Positions 9,116 through 18,732 of a DNA stretch of 57,669 nucleotides are shown piece by piece. Position 1 is the first letter of the stretch, and each line of letters begins with the position of its first letter. This stretch comes from an uncultured delta proteobacterium (GTDB lineage Bacteria; Desulfobacterota; Syntrophia; Syntrophales; Smithellaceae), in NCBI GenBank assembly GCA_903907985.1, contig CAIVQG010000040.1:1-57669 (forward strand), given 5' to 3'. The translations under genes and the position numbers were made by a program. The notes below the pieces were generated by a model. The model was not told where the DNA came from. It did not search any database and saw nothing but the letters and a program-made list of their open reading frames with translations.

Positions 9116-11212
9116 ATGAGCAGTATGGAAAAGTTCTTTTATCCGCGCAGTTTGGTAGTCATAGGTGCCTCGGTGACGAAGATGAATCTGGGGCAGATTA
9201 TTTTATTGAATAACAAAAATCATGAATTTGCAGGAAACCTTTACGGAGTGGGACGTGAAGAAGGAGATATCGCTGGTGTTCCTGTCTTTAACAGCGTCGA
9301 CAAAATCCCGGAGATACCCGATGTGGCAATCATCATCTCTCCGGCGGTAACGGTGCCAGACTTTATGGAAGCCTGCGGGAAAAAAGGTATTACCCATGTT
9401 GTCATCGAAGCGGGCGGCTTCAGCGAGTATTCCGAAGGAAAGCAGGCCCTCGAGGATAAGGTCCTGAAAATTGCCGATCGGTACGGAATCAGATTCATCG
9501 GTCCAAACTGCGTCGGAACGATTAATTTTGACATCAAGATGATGATGCCCTTCGGGTTCATCCCGGAAACGCCGCAAGGCGGCCGGGTCGCCGTTATTGC
9601 CCAGAGCGGCGGGGTTGGGGGGGCATATCTGCAAGAATTCGGCGATAATGCCATTGTCCCCGGCAAATTCGCCTCCGTCGGCAACAAGCTCCAGACGGAC
9701 GAAGTGGATATTCTCGAATACCTCATCAATGACGGAAATACGGATGTCATTGCCATGTATCTTGAAGGATTCAAGCGGGGCAGGGAATTCTTCGATGTGG
9801 CTGTCCGTTCCGGCAAGCCATTGATCGTTCAAAAATCCAACCGCTGCGACCTGAGCTCCAAAATTGCCCAGTCGCACACCACAGCCCTTTCCGCCGGTGA
9901 TGACTTGGTGGATGGCTGTTTCCGCCAGGCCGCGATCATCCGCGCAGATGATGACATCGATTTTATCAATGCCGTCAAGATAATTCGTCTTCCCCTGATG
10001 AAAAGCCGGCGGGTTGCAGTCCTCTCCCGGTCCGGCGGCCATGCCGTTCTGACAGCTGATGCCTGCGCCAAGTTCGGCTTCACTCTGGTCGATTTCCCGG
10101 TGGAATTCGTTGAAACCTTGAAGACCATCTACCATACCCGGGTTATTTCCCACCAGAATCCCCTCGATCTCGGTGAGATCTTCGATTATACCATCTTTAC
10201 GAAGATTCTGGAGGAGTCCATGAAACTCCCCGATGTGGACGGCATCCTCTTCAACCACATCTATACATCCAGTTACGAGGCTGAGATGTCCCGCACCTTC
10301 CTGGGGAATGTCGGCAGGCTGGTAAAGCAGTATCAAAAACCAGTCGCGATCGCCCTGATCACTGACGCCCGGGAACTTCTGGATATCTCTAAGAACCAGG
10401 GGTATCCCGTCTTCACGAGCCCCCTGATGGCGGCCAAGGCTCTACATGTGTCGGCCACTTATTATGAGGAGAAAGCGTTACGTGATAAGGGAGTCGACAG
10501 CATACCACATTCGGTTGATGCAGGAATGATCGCTGCGATCAGGGAACGCTGCCGGGAGGAGGAGCGTATTCCCTTAACTCATGAAGCGCTGACCATTGCC
10601 GCAGCCGCCGGAATCAAAGGTGTTGCCAGTGCTACCGTGAAATTGTCAGGTGAGGCAAAAGACCTTTACCTGAAGTTTCCCGTTGCTGTAAAGCTGCTCT
10701 CCCGTGATGCATCTCATAAATCAGATATCGGCGGCGTCCGGCTAAAGATAGGGAATAATGAGTTACTTGCCGAAACGATTGCTGACATGACCAATATTTT
10801 TGAAAGCTTTACGCCCCGGCCTTCCATCGACGGTTTCCTCGTGCAGGAGATGGCTGCGGAAGGTGTCGAATGCTTTGTCGGCGGCCGTCAGGACCCTGTC
10901 TTCGGTCCCATAGTGATTGCCGGACTGGGGGGCATCTTCCTCGAAATATTCAAGGACACCGCTATTCGCTTGGCCCCAGTGACAAAAGATGTGGCCATGG
11001 ATATGCTAAGACAGCTGAAGTCCTACCCCGTGCTTCAGGGGGCCAGAGGGAAGATGCCGGCAGACATGGATGCTCTGGCAGATATTATCTGTCGTGTGTC
11101 GCATCTCCTGGCCCAAGTGCCCTACATTGGAGAGATCGATCTGAATCCCCTGATCGTCCATGAGGCGGGAAAGGGTGTTTCCGCAGTCGATTGCCGGGTG
11201 TTCTTCAAGTAG
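9116..11212 (+). CDS. Acyl/acetyl-CoA synthetase, ADP-forming (fused alpha-beta)
   Basis: This 698-residue enzyme interconverts acyl-CoA + ADP + Pi and acid + CoA + ATP, so it can save energy from thioester cleavage. Order: CoA-binding Rossmann domain (FYPRSLVVIGAS, about 7-130), two succinyl-CoA-ligase-like domains with GPNCVG and the presumed phosphohistidine H254 in SHTTALSAGDD, and a C-terminal ATP-grasp domain (HKSDIGGVRL, VQEMAAEGVECFVGG, VIAGLGGIF). The ATG at 9116 is preferred over an upstream open frame because the length then matches the fused family and AAGGAG lies upstream. In syntrophs such enzymes are proposed to make ATP from acyl-CoA products. The substrate is unknown. Confidence 0.9.
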   Translation: MSSMEKFFYPRSLVVIGASVTKMNLGQIILLNNKNHEFAGNLYGVGREEGDIAGVPVFNSVDKIPEIPDVAIIISPAVTVPDFMEACGKKGITHVVIEAGGFSEYSEGKQALEDKVLKIADRYGIRFIGPNCVGTINFDIKMMMPFGFIPETPQGGRVAVIAQSGGVGGAYLQEFGDNAIVPGKFASVGNKLQTDEVDILEYLINDGNTDVIAMYLEGFKRGREFFDVAVRSGKPLIVQKSNRCDLSSKIAQSHTTALSAGDDLVDGCFRQAAIIRADDDIDFINAVKIIRLPLMKSRRVAVLSRSGGHAVLTADACAKFGFTLVDFPVEFVETLKTIYHTRVISHQNPLDLGEIFDYTIFTKILEESMKLPDVDGILFNHIYTSSYEAEMSRTFLGNVGRLVKQYQKPVAIALITDARELLDISKNQGYPVFTSPLMAAKALHVSATYYEEKALRDKGVDSIPHSVDAGMIAAIRERCREEERIPLTHEALTIAAAAGIKGVASATVKLSGEAKDLYLKFPVAVKLLSRDASHKSDIGGVRLKIGNNELLAETIADMTNIFESFTPRPSIDGFLVQEMAAEGVECFVGGRQDPVFGPIVIAGLGGIFLEIFKDTAIRLAPVTKDVAMDMLRQLKSYPVLQGARGKMPADMDALADIICRVSHLLAQVPYIGEIDLNPLIVHEAGKGVSAVDCRVFFK

Positions 11213-11263
11213 TCTTCAGAAATTTATGACTGGCATAGCTTAAGACCAGCGGTTTTTCTGTTC

Positions 11264-11316
11264 ATAAAAATGCTGCGGCGCGCTTCCTGTCGTTCAGGCA
11301 TCAAGCGCGCCGCAGC
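11264..11316 (-). terminator. Intrinsic terminator of the acyl-CoA ligase gene
   Basis: Perfect 14-base arms GCTGCGGCGCGCTT (11272-11285) and AAGCGCGCCGCAGC (11303-11316) form a GC-rich stem, with a small CCTG/CAGG inner stem. Read on the minus strand the stem is followed by ATTTTTATG, so it ends the transcript of the ligase that stops at 11342. The plus strand has no U-tract after the stem. Confidence 0.8.
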
Positions 11317-11341
11317 CGGGGGATGCTCTAATAATCCTTGG

Positions 11342-13033
11342 TCATATCTTGCCGCTCATCATTTTTTTGATTTCGCGCTTCAGGATTTTACCAACGCCGC
11401 TTGTTGGTAGTTCGTCCATGAACTCGATAACCTTCGGGACCTTATAAGGCGCGATATTTTCCTTGAGGAAAGCTCGGATTTTTTCTTTTTCCGCTTCGCT
11501 TTTTTCTATGCCGGGTCTGAGGACGATGGCGCAGGCAACTCGTTCCGAACCGGGGCGTTCCGGATCGGATATGCCCACTGATGCCGCTAACTGAATGTCC
11601 GGGTGCTTGGACAGGACATCATCCAACTCTTTTGTGAAGACCTTAAATCCGGAAACGATGACCATATCCTTTAGCCTGTCTACAATGTAGAAATAACCAT
11701 CTTCGTCCATGCGGGCAACGTCGCCGGTGTGCAGCCATCCGTCCCGGAGGGAGTTTGCCGTTTCTTCCGGTTTGTTGAAATAGCCATTCATGACTTGTGG
11801 CCCGCGTATTAATATCTCTCCCGGTTGACCTGGCTCTGCCAGTTGGCCGGTTTCCGGGTCAACGAGCTTGAATTCAGTGTCTGGCATAGGCATGCCGATG
11901 GAACTGGCCTTTTTCTTACCGTACCGTGGATTGCAGCAGGTAACCGGAGAGGTTTCAGTCATGCCGTACAGCTCGATGAAGTTTCCTTCGCCAATTGTAG
12001 ATTCGAGCTCTTTGATGCTTTCTGCCGGGAAGGGAGCGGCAGCGCTGAGGCACCACTTTGTGGAACTTAAATCCAGTTGTTTGAATTCCTGCTTCTTCAT
12101 GAGTTCAAAATAAACTGTTGGCACGTTGACCAGGAACGAGGGACGATATTTCTTCATGACACCAATTAGAAAATGGGAGTCCCGGGGATTGGGTACGCAG
12201 ATTTGGGTGGTTCCCTTGGTGATAGTAAATCCGCCCAGGGCGAGTCCCGCGATGTGAAAGAGAGGAAAGGCTGAAAGCGCTATGTGTTCGGCACGAATAT
12301 CAAGCCAGGTGAGTACCTGGAGCCGGTTATACATATAATTCTTTTGGGTGAGTAACGCCCCTTTGGCCGGACCGGTTGTTCCACCCGTATACATCATGAA
12401 TATCGGGTCATTCATCTTACGAGCTACCGCTACCGGAGTGGCGGGCATGTCCTTCAACACCTGGCCGAACCTGATTACAGTCTTCCCTTTGAGAGGAACA
12501 ACATTGCCTGTGGGTATTTTTTTTAGGAGTTTTCCCAGCACCTTTTTGATTCCGGGAAGAAAATCGGCTATCTCCGATACAACCACTGTACCGAAGGATG
12601 TCTTGTCCGCCACTTCAGCAATTTTATCGAAAAGTACGTCTACCGTGATAATCATTTTCGTGCCGGAATCGTTCAACTGGTGCACCATTTCAGTCGGCGT
12701 GAGCAGAGGGCTTAAGCCCGTCGAGATGCAACCGGCTTTCTGTACGGCGATTACGCCAAGATAATGGGCGGGTATGTTTGGCATGTGCAAACCGACGACA
12801 TCGTTCGGTTGGAGACCGCATTTTAGCAGATACTGTGCTAGTTTGTTGGAAAGAGCGTCAATTTCTTTGAAAGTCAGCTTCGTGTCCAGATAAATCAATG
12901 CGGTTTTATCAGGATACCGCTTCACAGTTTCCGCGAACATTTCCGCGAATGTCTTGTCCTCGTAAGATAATTGCGGCCCAACTTCCTTGTCGTAATTGCG
13001 AAGCCATGGTTTCTGAGAATAAATATCTGCCAT
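11342..13033 (-). CDS. Long-chain fatty acid-CoA ligase (FadD-like)
   Basis: This 563-residue AMP-forming ligase has P-loop MYTGGTTGPAKGA at about 214-226, the LYGMTETSP motif, DGWLHTGD, the hinge DRLKDMVIVSGFKVF and the C-terminal lysine in SGVGKILKRE. The overall match is to FadD-type long-chain acyl-CoA synthetases, which trap and activate fatty acids at the inner membrane face. An in-frame GTG two codons upstream is rejected because AGGGAGGG is only 3 bases from it but 9 from the ATG at 13033. It is a single-gene unit with its own promoter (13145-13173) and terminator (11264-11316). Confidence 0.93.
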   Translation of the reverse strand: MADIYSQKPWLRNYDKEVGPQLSYEDKTFAEMFAETVKRYPDKTALIYLDTKLTFKEIDALSNKLAQYLLKCGLQPNDVVGLHMPNIPAHYLGVIAVQKAGCISTGLSPLLTPTEMVHQLNDSGTKMIITVDVLFDKIAEVADKTSFGTVVVSEIADFLPGIKKVLGKLLKKIPTGNVVPLKGKTVIRFGQVLKDMPATPVAVARKMNDPIFMMYTGGTTGPAKGALLTQKNYMYNRLQVLTWLDIRAEHIALSAFPLFHIAGLALGGFTITKGTTQICVPNPRDSHFLIGVMKKYRPSFLVNVPTVYFELMKKQEFKQLDLSSTKWCLSAAAPFPAESIKELESTIGEGNFIELYGMTETSPVTCCNPRYGKKKASSIGMPMPDTEFKLVDPETGQLAEPGQPGEILIRGPQVMNGYFNKPEETANSLRDGWLHTGDVARMDEDGYFYIVDRLKDMVIVSGFKVFTKELDDVLSKHPDIQLAASVGISDPERPGSERVACAIVLRPGIEKSEAEKEKIRAFLKENIAPYKVPKVIEFMDELPTSGVGKILKREIKKMMSGKI

Positions 13034-13144
13034 AAGCACACACCCTCCCTTCTTTCTTTTGCCGGTTAAGGTTTCTTAAACTGCCATTATAGCCATCTCC
13101 TTCAAGTTTGGTTTTTGACAAGACACTGCCAGTTGACGCTTTGC

Positions 13145-13173
13145 AATATAGGTAAGTTTGTCTTGAATGTCAA
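13145..13173 (-). promoter_or_regulatory. Sigma-70 promoter for the FadD-like ligase
   Basis: On the minus strand TTGACA (13173-13168), a 17-base spacer and TATATT (13150-13145) make a strong promoter. The start would lie near 13138, giving a leader of about 105 bases before the ATG at 13033. Confidence 0.7.
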
Positions 13174-13326
13174 TTTCTTGTTGAATTAACATCAATAATA
13201 AAATCTGATTTTGTTAGGAAATAATGGGGAGGTTGTCCCTATTAGTTCCTGATTTTTTGTCATCGTTTTATATTTTCATTTTTTGTTAATTGGGGTAGAA
13301 TCGTGCAAAATTTAGGAGGAATGAAT

Positions 13327-14043
13327 ATGTTAAAAGCAGAGCTCAGGATTATTTTGGTTGTTGCTGTCTTGATGTTTTATGCGATTTTACCGGGCGCCGC
13401 ATCGGCTTTCTTAAATTTTGGTGTAAAGTGGGACGATAGTTACAGTTTCGATAAATCTAATACCTTTAAAATTGAATTTTACGCCAAGAACAATGAATTG
13501 ATGCGAACAATGAATTTAAAAACCTATTACCAATCAACTGGCGACAATTTTGTGACAAAAATGGAAGATGCTAAAGGAAACTACACAGAAACAGTGTTGG
13601 ATAAAAAGAATGAAGTAGCAATTCAAATTTTTGGTTCTGGTCGAGGTGCTGCACCGCTTTATAATGCCGGTGGCTTTAAATATCCAACTGAACAAGAATT
13701 AAAAAAACTTGATATTGTGCCAACGACCGAAACCAAACAAATAGCTGGCTTTATGTGCAAAAAATATACTTATTCATTTAAGAATATTTTCGGCGAAGTT
13801 TGGATTACTGATCAAATAAATTTGTCTAACGATTTGGGTGTTTTTCGAGCTGCTAAAATGGCCGCTAAGCATAATACCCTTTCGGTGGGCGGTTTTGTAA
13901 TGGAAATGACCACGGAAGACTCCGGCGGTGGAAAGACTCTAATGACTACCGTTTCACTGAAAAACAGCGAGAGCTATACGCTCGATTTTAAAGGTGCGAA
14001 AATGGGGACCGCTGTCAACAAAGTGAATTATTACACTTTCTAG
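13327..14043 (+). CDS. Exported DUF4412-like protein
   Basis: The product has 238 residues. AGGAGGA is followed by two ATGs; the one at 13327 has the better 7-base spacing. Residues 1-26 form a signal peptide ending in the cleavage site AASA. The mature part has the pattern of DUF4412/LolA-like proteins: long beta strands, then ETKQIAGFMCKKYTYSF and GEVWITDQI, a layout seen in periplasmic proteins that may bind lipids. The gene is AT-richer than its neighbours, with AAA, AAT and TTT codons common, which may hint at separate origin. Function is unknown and it has no operon partner. Confidence 0.7.
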   Translation: MLKAELRIILVVAVLMFYAILPGAASAFLNFGVKWDDSYSFDKSNTFKIEFYAKNNELMRTMNLKTYYQSTGDNFVTKMEDAKGNYTETVLDKKNEVAIQIFGSGRGAAPLYNAGGFKYPTEQELKKLDIVPTTETKQIAGFMCKKYTYSFKNIFGEVWITDQINLSNDLGVFRAAKMAAKHNTLSVGGFVMEMTTEDSGGGKTLMTTVSLKNSESYTLDFKGAKMGTAVNKVNYYTF

Positions 14044-14291
14044 GTACACTGTTAATAGGGGCCTCTGCCCCAAGGATGGACAGTGCATAGTGCACATCTA
14101 ATTCGCTAAGGGCTATAGTGATGACGGATGGTTATCATGAATTCCCAGTTATTAAGCCCAGTGTGACTTTGTAAATGAAAGAAAGGGTAGTTATTAAAGT
14201 GTATTTCCTCCCCAAATCCAAAAGCACTCTGGAGCCGGATGAAATATAAAAGAAAGCACTGCAGACAAATTGCCGGTGGTGCGTTTCTGCG

Positions 14292-14972
14292 TCATAGCTT
14301 GTCCATCTCTCTGGTCGCCTCGACCTCAAAGGCATCGGGGGCGGCAGGCAATTCCGGAAGTTCAGCGCTGAAAAAATGAGGATAGTATTTGCGCGCCTCC
14401 ATTATCATCAGTTCATAGGGAAAATCATCAAAGGGGCCGTAGTCATGAACGTATTCCATATGCCGTCGGCCGTTTTTATCGAATGGATGAAAAATGGAAT
14501 CGTTCTTTCCGTCAAACTCAAGCGGCAGCACCCCGAACTTTTCGCAAAGCGAAAGATTAAATGCCGGAGTTGCCTTCACCCATTGGCCTTCCAGATAAAA
14601 TTCCGTTAATCCATGGAAAACGAAAAGGTCTGTTTTCAAAATGTCCCTTAGCCGCTCGGTGACGAGATGGTTGATAACATTGGCAAAGCGTAGCCGGGCA
14701 GGAATCCCGGCGGCGCGCCCGGTGGCCGCCAGCAGGATAGCCTTTTGAACACACCAGCCGTTCCCCTTCGAGAGAATAACATCGGCATGGAAACTTTCTT
14801 TGTCCAAAGAAAACGAGTAAGGGTTATAGATAATTTTGTCCCGTACCGCATAATAAAGTTTTACAGCTTTTTCCAAATCTGACTGCGCGTCTCCTGTGGC
14901 AGCACTGGAAAACTCAACAATAGCAGGCGAGCTACTGGCGATAAAATATGTGTGGTTCCGTAGAGGGTCCAT
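14292..14972 (-). CDS. Transglutaminase-like (papain-fold) protein
   Basis: This 226-residue protein has the cysteine of the transglutaminase-like fold in GNGWCVQKA (C74) and the histidine in FVFHGLTEFYLEGQW (H120). Where the family usually has Asp after the tryptophan (a VDPT-like motif), this protein has WVKATPAF, so the third catalytic residue is missing or lies elsewhere. Family members cut or link peptides or act on small amides. The frame continues to a TTG at 14999, but the ATG at 14972 gives a more normal N terminus. No signal peptide is seen, so it is probably cytoplasmic. The substrate is unknown. Confidence 0.82.
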   Translation of the reverse strand: MDPLRNHTYFIASSSPAIVEFSSAATGDAQSDLEKAVKLYYAVRDKIIYNPYSFSLDKESFHADVILSKGNGWCVQKAILLAATGRAAGIPARLRFANVINHLVTERLRDILKTDLFVFHGLTEFYLEGQWVKATPAFNLSLCEKFGVLPLEFDGKNDSIFHPFDKNGRRHMEYVHDYGPFDDFPYELMIMEARKYYPHFFSAELPELPAAPDAFEVEATREMDKL

Positions 14973-15183
14973 TTTTTCTCGTATGCTGAAAGAACTCAAA
15001 CAAATTTGCTTTCTGTGGCTGCCATTTTTGGCAAAGCCTTCCTAGACACGGGCCGGTGTCAGCTTGTTCAACGCATCTACAATGCCTGGCTGACCGTGAC
15101 CTTCAGGTTATCGGGCGTCAAGTTATACCTCTCCGGTTCTTCCTTGTTGCCGAACTTTATGCTTTAAGCGGCGTCCAGATAAA

Positions 15184-16995
15184 TTATGGCAACTCTGATT
15201 CCTCACCGCTATACAGACCGGCAATCAGATCATTGTGCCGTTGGACGACAAAGCGCCGTTTGAGTTTCATGGTCTGAGTGAGCATTCCATTATCGACAGT
15301 GAAATCTTCATTAACGAAAACTATCTTTTTCGGGATTTCATAGCCTCCGTATTTTTTCTTCAGATGATTGGCGATTTCCATTGTTATCAAATTTTTCACT
15401 TCATTGTTGCTCGAGATGTCGGAGAGATCGATCGAGGGGTTTATCGCCCTGATGTGTTTTTCCAGGGCCGGGATGTTGGGGACAATCAGCGCTATGTTAT
15501 AGGGTTTCCCGTCGCCGGAAACCATGACATTCAGAATATAAGGAAGTAGTTTTATGTCTTCCTCAATATTACCGGGGAAGACATATTTGCCGTTGGACAA
15601 TTTGTATTCTTCTTTAAAGCGCCCCGTAATAAAAAGGAACCCGTCCGCATCGAGCTTTCCTCTGTCGCCGGTGCGGATGCCACCGTCAGGTGTCATTATT
15701 TCCGCCGTTTTCTCCGGTTTGTTATGATAACCCTGCATGACGTTCGGGCCATAGATGATAACTTCCCCTTCGCCGCTGTCGTCATCCACTTTTGATTTGT
15801 CAATAACGATATCCACGTTTTCCAGGGCCTTGCCCACTGAACCCGGGCGGTAACAGCTGGAATGGCTCATGGTTGCAGCCGGGCTTGTTTCCGTCATGCC
15901 GTAGCAATCATACACCGGGATGCCGATGGCAAAAAAGAACTCTGCGATTTCCGGATTCATTTTTGCGCTGGCGGTTAGCGCTCCCTGTAGCTTGCCGCCA
16001 AACTTCGCGCGGATTTTTTTCAGAACAATTTTATCGAGCAACATATATTTTAAACTTGATTTTCCAGTTCGATGTCTGGCCAGAGCTGCGTCCAGTGCCA
16101 CTCGGAAAAGTATCAGCTTCAATCCGCCTTCTTCCTGAACCGTTGTCATAACTTTTTCATATATTTTATTAAAGACCCGGGGAACGGAAATCAAATAGGT
16201 GGGTTCCACTTTGGACATATCTTCCGCCAGTTTATCGAGTGTATCCATGAAGGCGATTGCTCCGCCAAATTGAATCCAGTTATTCAATTCAGCGGATAAA
16301 CCGTAGCTGTGTGCCCAGGGCAGATGACAGAAGGAAACGGAATGTGACTGCAGTTCCGGGAAACGATGCCATCCTGCCCGGCTGCAACTGGTGCAGTTTC
16401 CATGAGAAAGCAGCGCGCCCTTGGGATCGCCTGTTGTTCCGCTGGTGTAAATCAAAACGGCAGTGTCGTTACAGGAAGGATGAATGGCGGGCACCGGCTC
16501 ATTCCTCCCTTGATTTTCCAGCGCCGTCAGGCTGTTTTCGCCTGTTCCTTCAATAAGGATAACATGCTTCAATGAAGAAATTTCCTGCGGAAGATTTTTC
16601 AGGCTTTCATAAAGTTCTTTTGTGGAGACAAAAAGAACTTTAATTGCGGCATCACGAATAATGTATGTCCAGACGGAATGGAGTTCCTTTTCATACATGG
16701 GAACAAAGTGTGCTCCGCGGCCGTAGGAAGCAAAAGCACAAACGACCCATTCCAACCTATTAGCGGCTATGATTCCCACTGCGTCATTCTTTTCCACGCC
16801 TAGCAAGGCCAACCCGGCCCTTGCGGCATTAATCCGTTCACCTACATACTTGTAGTCTACCCATTCATAAACGCCGGATTTATTTTTTGTGCCTAGAAAC
16901 TTGTTATCGGCAAATATCTTAACCGCGTTTTCAAACAATTCTACCAGATTATCCGGTTTGTCGTATTTACCGTCCCATGAGCGTTGAAAAACCAT
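15184..16995 (-). CDS. AMP-forming long-chain acyl-CoA synthetase (eukaryote-like FAA group)
   Basis: This 603-residue ligase is longer than the other two and has the insertions of the FAA1/ACSL type, including the segment that ends FITGRFKEEYKLSNGKYVFP and the C-terminal TMKLKRRF. The P-loop is IYTSGTTGDPKGALLSHGN at about 186-204, with CYGMTETSP and GIRTGDRGKLD following. It forms long-chain acyl-CoA via an adenylate. AAGGAGG precedes the ATG. It follows a D-aminoacylase-like lipoprotein gene by 46 bp on the same strand, so it may be read through from that operon. It is the third AMP-forming ligase in 17 kb. Confidence 0.92.
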   Translation of the reverse strand: MVFQRSWDGKYDKPDNLVELFENAVKIFADNKFLGTKNKSGVYEWVDYKYVGERINAARAGLALLGVEKNDAVGIIAANRLEWVVCAFASYGRGAHFVPMYEKELHSVWTYIIRDAAIKVLFVSTKELYESLKNLPQEISSLKHVILIEGTGENSLTALENQGRNEPVPAIHPSCNDTAVLIYTSGTTGDPKGALLSHGNCTSCSRAGWHRFPELQSHSVSFCHLPWAHSYGLSAELNNWIQFGGAIAFMDTLDKLAEDMSKVEPTYLISVPRVFNKIYEKVMTTVQEEGGLKLILFRVALDAALARHRTGKSSLKYMLLDKIVLKKIRAKFGGKLQGALTASAKMNPEIAEFFFAIGIPVYDCYGMTETSPAATMSHSSCYRPGSVGKALENVDIVIDKSKVDDDSGEGEVIIYGPNVMQGYHNKPEKTAEIMTPDGGIRTGDRGKLDADGFLFITGRFKEEYKLSNGKYVFPGNIEEDIKLLPYILNVMVSGDGKPYNIALIVPNIPALEKHIRAINPSIDLSDISSNNEVKNLITMEIANHLKKKYGGYEIPKKIVFVNEDFTVDNGMLTQTMKLKRRFVVQRHNDLIAGLYSGEESELP

Positions 16996-17041
16996 TTTCT
17001 GCCTCCTTAACTTGTTGCAGGTCTATGTAGGCACACTTTTA

Positions 17042-18679
17042 CTAAATTCTTTTTTGTGCCTTTCCGCCTTTTTTGCCGGTTATGTTTCCCTTTTCCAGGG
17101 AAACAATACCATTGACCACCAGATACTCCACACCTGCGGCGTATTGCTCCGGCTGCACGAAAGTGGCTTTATCCTTAATTTTTTTCAAGTCAATAATCGC
17201 AATATCGGCAAAGAAACCTACGGTAATTTGTCCGCGGCCCCGCAGTTTGAATTTTTCTGCCGGCAGTGAGGTCATGGAACGGATGGCATCTTGCAGCGGA
17301 ACAATTTTATCTTCCAGCGCATACTTACGCAGTTTGTGGGCAAATGCTCCCCAGTAACCGGGATGGGGTAGTGGACGGCCTTCAATATAAGATATTCCTT
17401 CTGATGCCGTAAAGATGAGTTGGCTGGGCATGATTGTTTTAGCGAACCGTTCGCTGTAACCTTCCAGGGCTACCATTGGCGCCTGTTCGGCCATAACCAT
17501 TTCCGAATAACACTGAGCAGGGGCTTTGCCTTCAAAGGTGGCAATACGGCTGATAGTTTTGCCTTCGTAAGATTTGTTTGCCGGATAAGAAATAATTAAA
17601 AACTTTTCCGGCCCCTGGCTCTGAAAAAGTTTATCAATGGCTTTGTTGATGATAATTTTACCTTCTGCAGTTGTGTATTCTCTGGCAATTTTATTGTTGG
17701 AGGTAATGTATTGGGCAGGCAGGAAACGCGTTAATACGTCAACATCCGCATCGTAAGGGGTTTGGTCGGCGGTAATATCGATACCGGCCTCGCGGGCACT
17801 GCGAATAATCGAGATGATCTGGCCGTAGCTGAAATTATTCTCTGGTGCCGCCAATTTTAGACTGGAAATTTGCAGCGGAGTTTGCGAGAGTCTGCCGATT
17901 TCCACAACTTCCTTCAATGAACTGACCAATGCGGAATTTCCTGTTGCATCTTGCTTCCCGGAATTGCTGCGCAAGTTGATGGCCATAACGCCGCCGTAAG
18001 GTTTAATGCTGCTGGCGATATCGGCCAGTTCATCCTGGGCCAACATCTGATCCGGGTTGGCAGAGAGGTCGCAGGAAATGCCAATGGCGCCGTTTTCCAT
18101 TTCCTTGGTGAGCCGTTTCTTTAAAATATTTCTTTGCGTTTCATCTAAGGGCTTTAGCGCTTTGATGCCGAAAATCTCCTCGCGAATTGCGGTGACGGGA
18201 GCAAGATGGTAAACGTTGGTGCCGAATTTGAGAGAATCAACCCAGCCCAGCCATTTGGCGGTATTGGCATAACCTCTAGAGCTGTTGCCGGTGATAATTG
18301 AAGTTACACCCTGGTAAAGATAATTGTGATTGCCATTGAGACTCGGCTTGATGTAAGCAATAACCCGCCCCATGCCTTTTTCTTTAAGAATAAGGTCTGT
18401 ATGGGAATGAACATCAATAAAACCGGGAGTTACTATTAATCCTTGGGCATTAATGGTTTTTGCTGCAATCCCGCTGAAACTGCCAATGGCAGCTATCTTG
18501 TCGCCTTTAATGCCGATATCCATAATGCGCGGTTTGGCGGTTGTTCCATCATAAACTCGGCCACCTTTAATTATCAAATCAAAAGTAGTTTCCTGTGCAG
18601 CTTGAAAGCAACCCTGAAGAAGAAGGATGGGGAAAATAATGAAAACAAAAAATGAGATTGCCGAGGCCTTTTTTTTCAT
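17042..18679 (-). CDS. Lipoprotein of the N-acyl-D-amino-acid deacylase (amidohydrolase) family
   Basis: The product has 545 residues. A lipoprotein signal ends in LLLQGC with the lipid cysteine at C24, so the enzyme should face the periplasm. The amidohydrolase metal motif is DVHSHTD (H91, H93), and the D-aminoacylase layout follows with a C-terminal beta domain (RGQITVGFFADIAIIDL). D-aminoacylases normally have GNCG, whose Cys binds zinc; this one reads ITGNSSRGYA, with serine at that place. Activity on N-acyl-D-amino acids is therefore uncertain. GGAGG lies before the ATG. It sits 53 bp after ettA and 46 bp before an acyl-CoA ligase. Confidence 0.85.
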   Translation of the reverse strand: MKKKASAISFFVFIIFPILLLQGCFQAAQETTFDLIIKGGRVYDGTTAKPRIMDIGIKGDKIAAIGSFSGIAAKTINAQGLIVTPGFIDVHSHTDLILKEKGMGRVIAYIKPSLNGNHNYLYQGVTSIITGNSSRGYANTAKWLGWVDSLKFGTNVYHLAPVTAIREEIFGIKALKPLDETQRNILKKRLTKEMENGAIGISCDLSANPDQMLAQDELADIASSIKPYGGVMAINLRSNSGKQDATGNSALVSSLKEVVEIGRLSQTPLQISSLKLAAPENNFSYGQIISIIRSAREAGIDITADQTPYDADVDVLTRFLPAQYITSNNKIAREYTTAEGKIIINKAIDKLFQSQGPEKFLIISYPANKSYEGKTISRIATFEGKAPAQCYSEMVMAEQAPMVALEGYSERFAKTIMPSQLIFTASEGISYIEGRPLPHPGYWGAFAHKLRKYALEDKIVPLQDAIRSMTSLPAEKFKLRGRGQITVGFFADIAIIDLKKIKDKATFVQPEQYAAGVEYLVVNGIVSLEKGNITGKKGGKAQKRI

Positions 18680-18732
18680 ATTGTACCTCCCCGGGACGGT
18701 GACCAGCGACAGAAACCCGTGCCCTTCCGTTG

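Noticed and set aside
9203-10336. Minus-strand open frame of about 377 codons
   Set aside because: It is fully antisense to the ADP-forming acyl-CoA synthetase and has no recognisable domain or ribosome site.
15000-15183. Possible decayed gene downstream of the transglutaminase-like gene
   Set aside because: Short coding-like pieces are broken by several stops in every frame and no family is recognisable.
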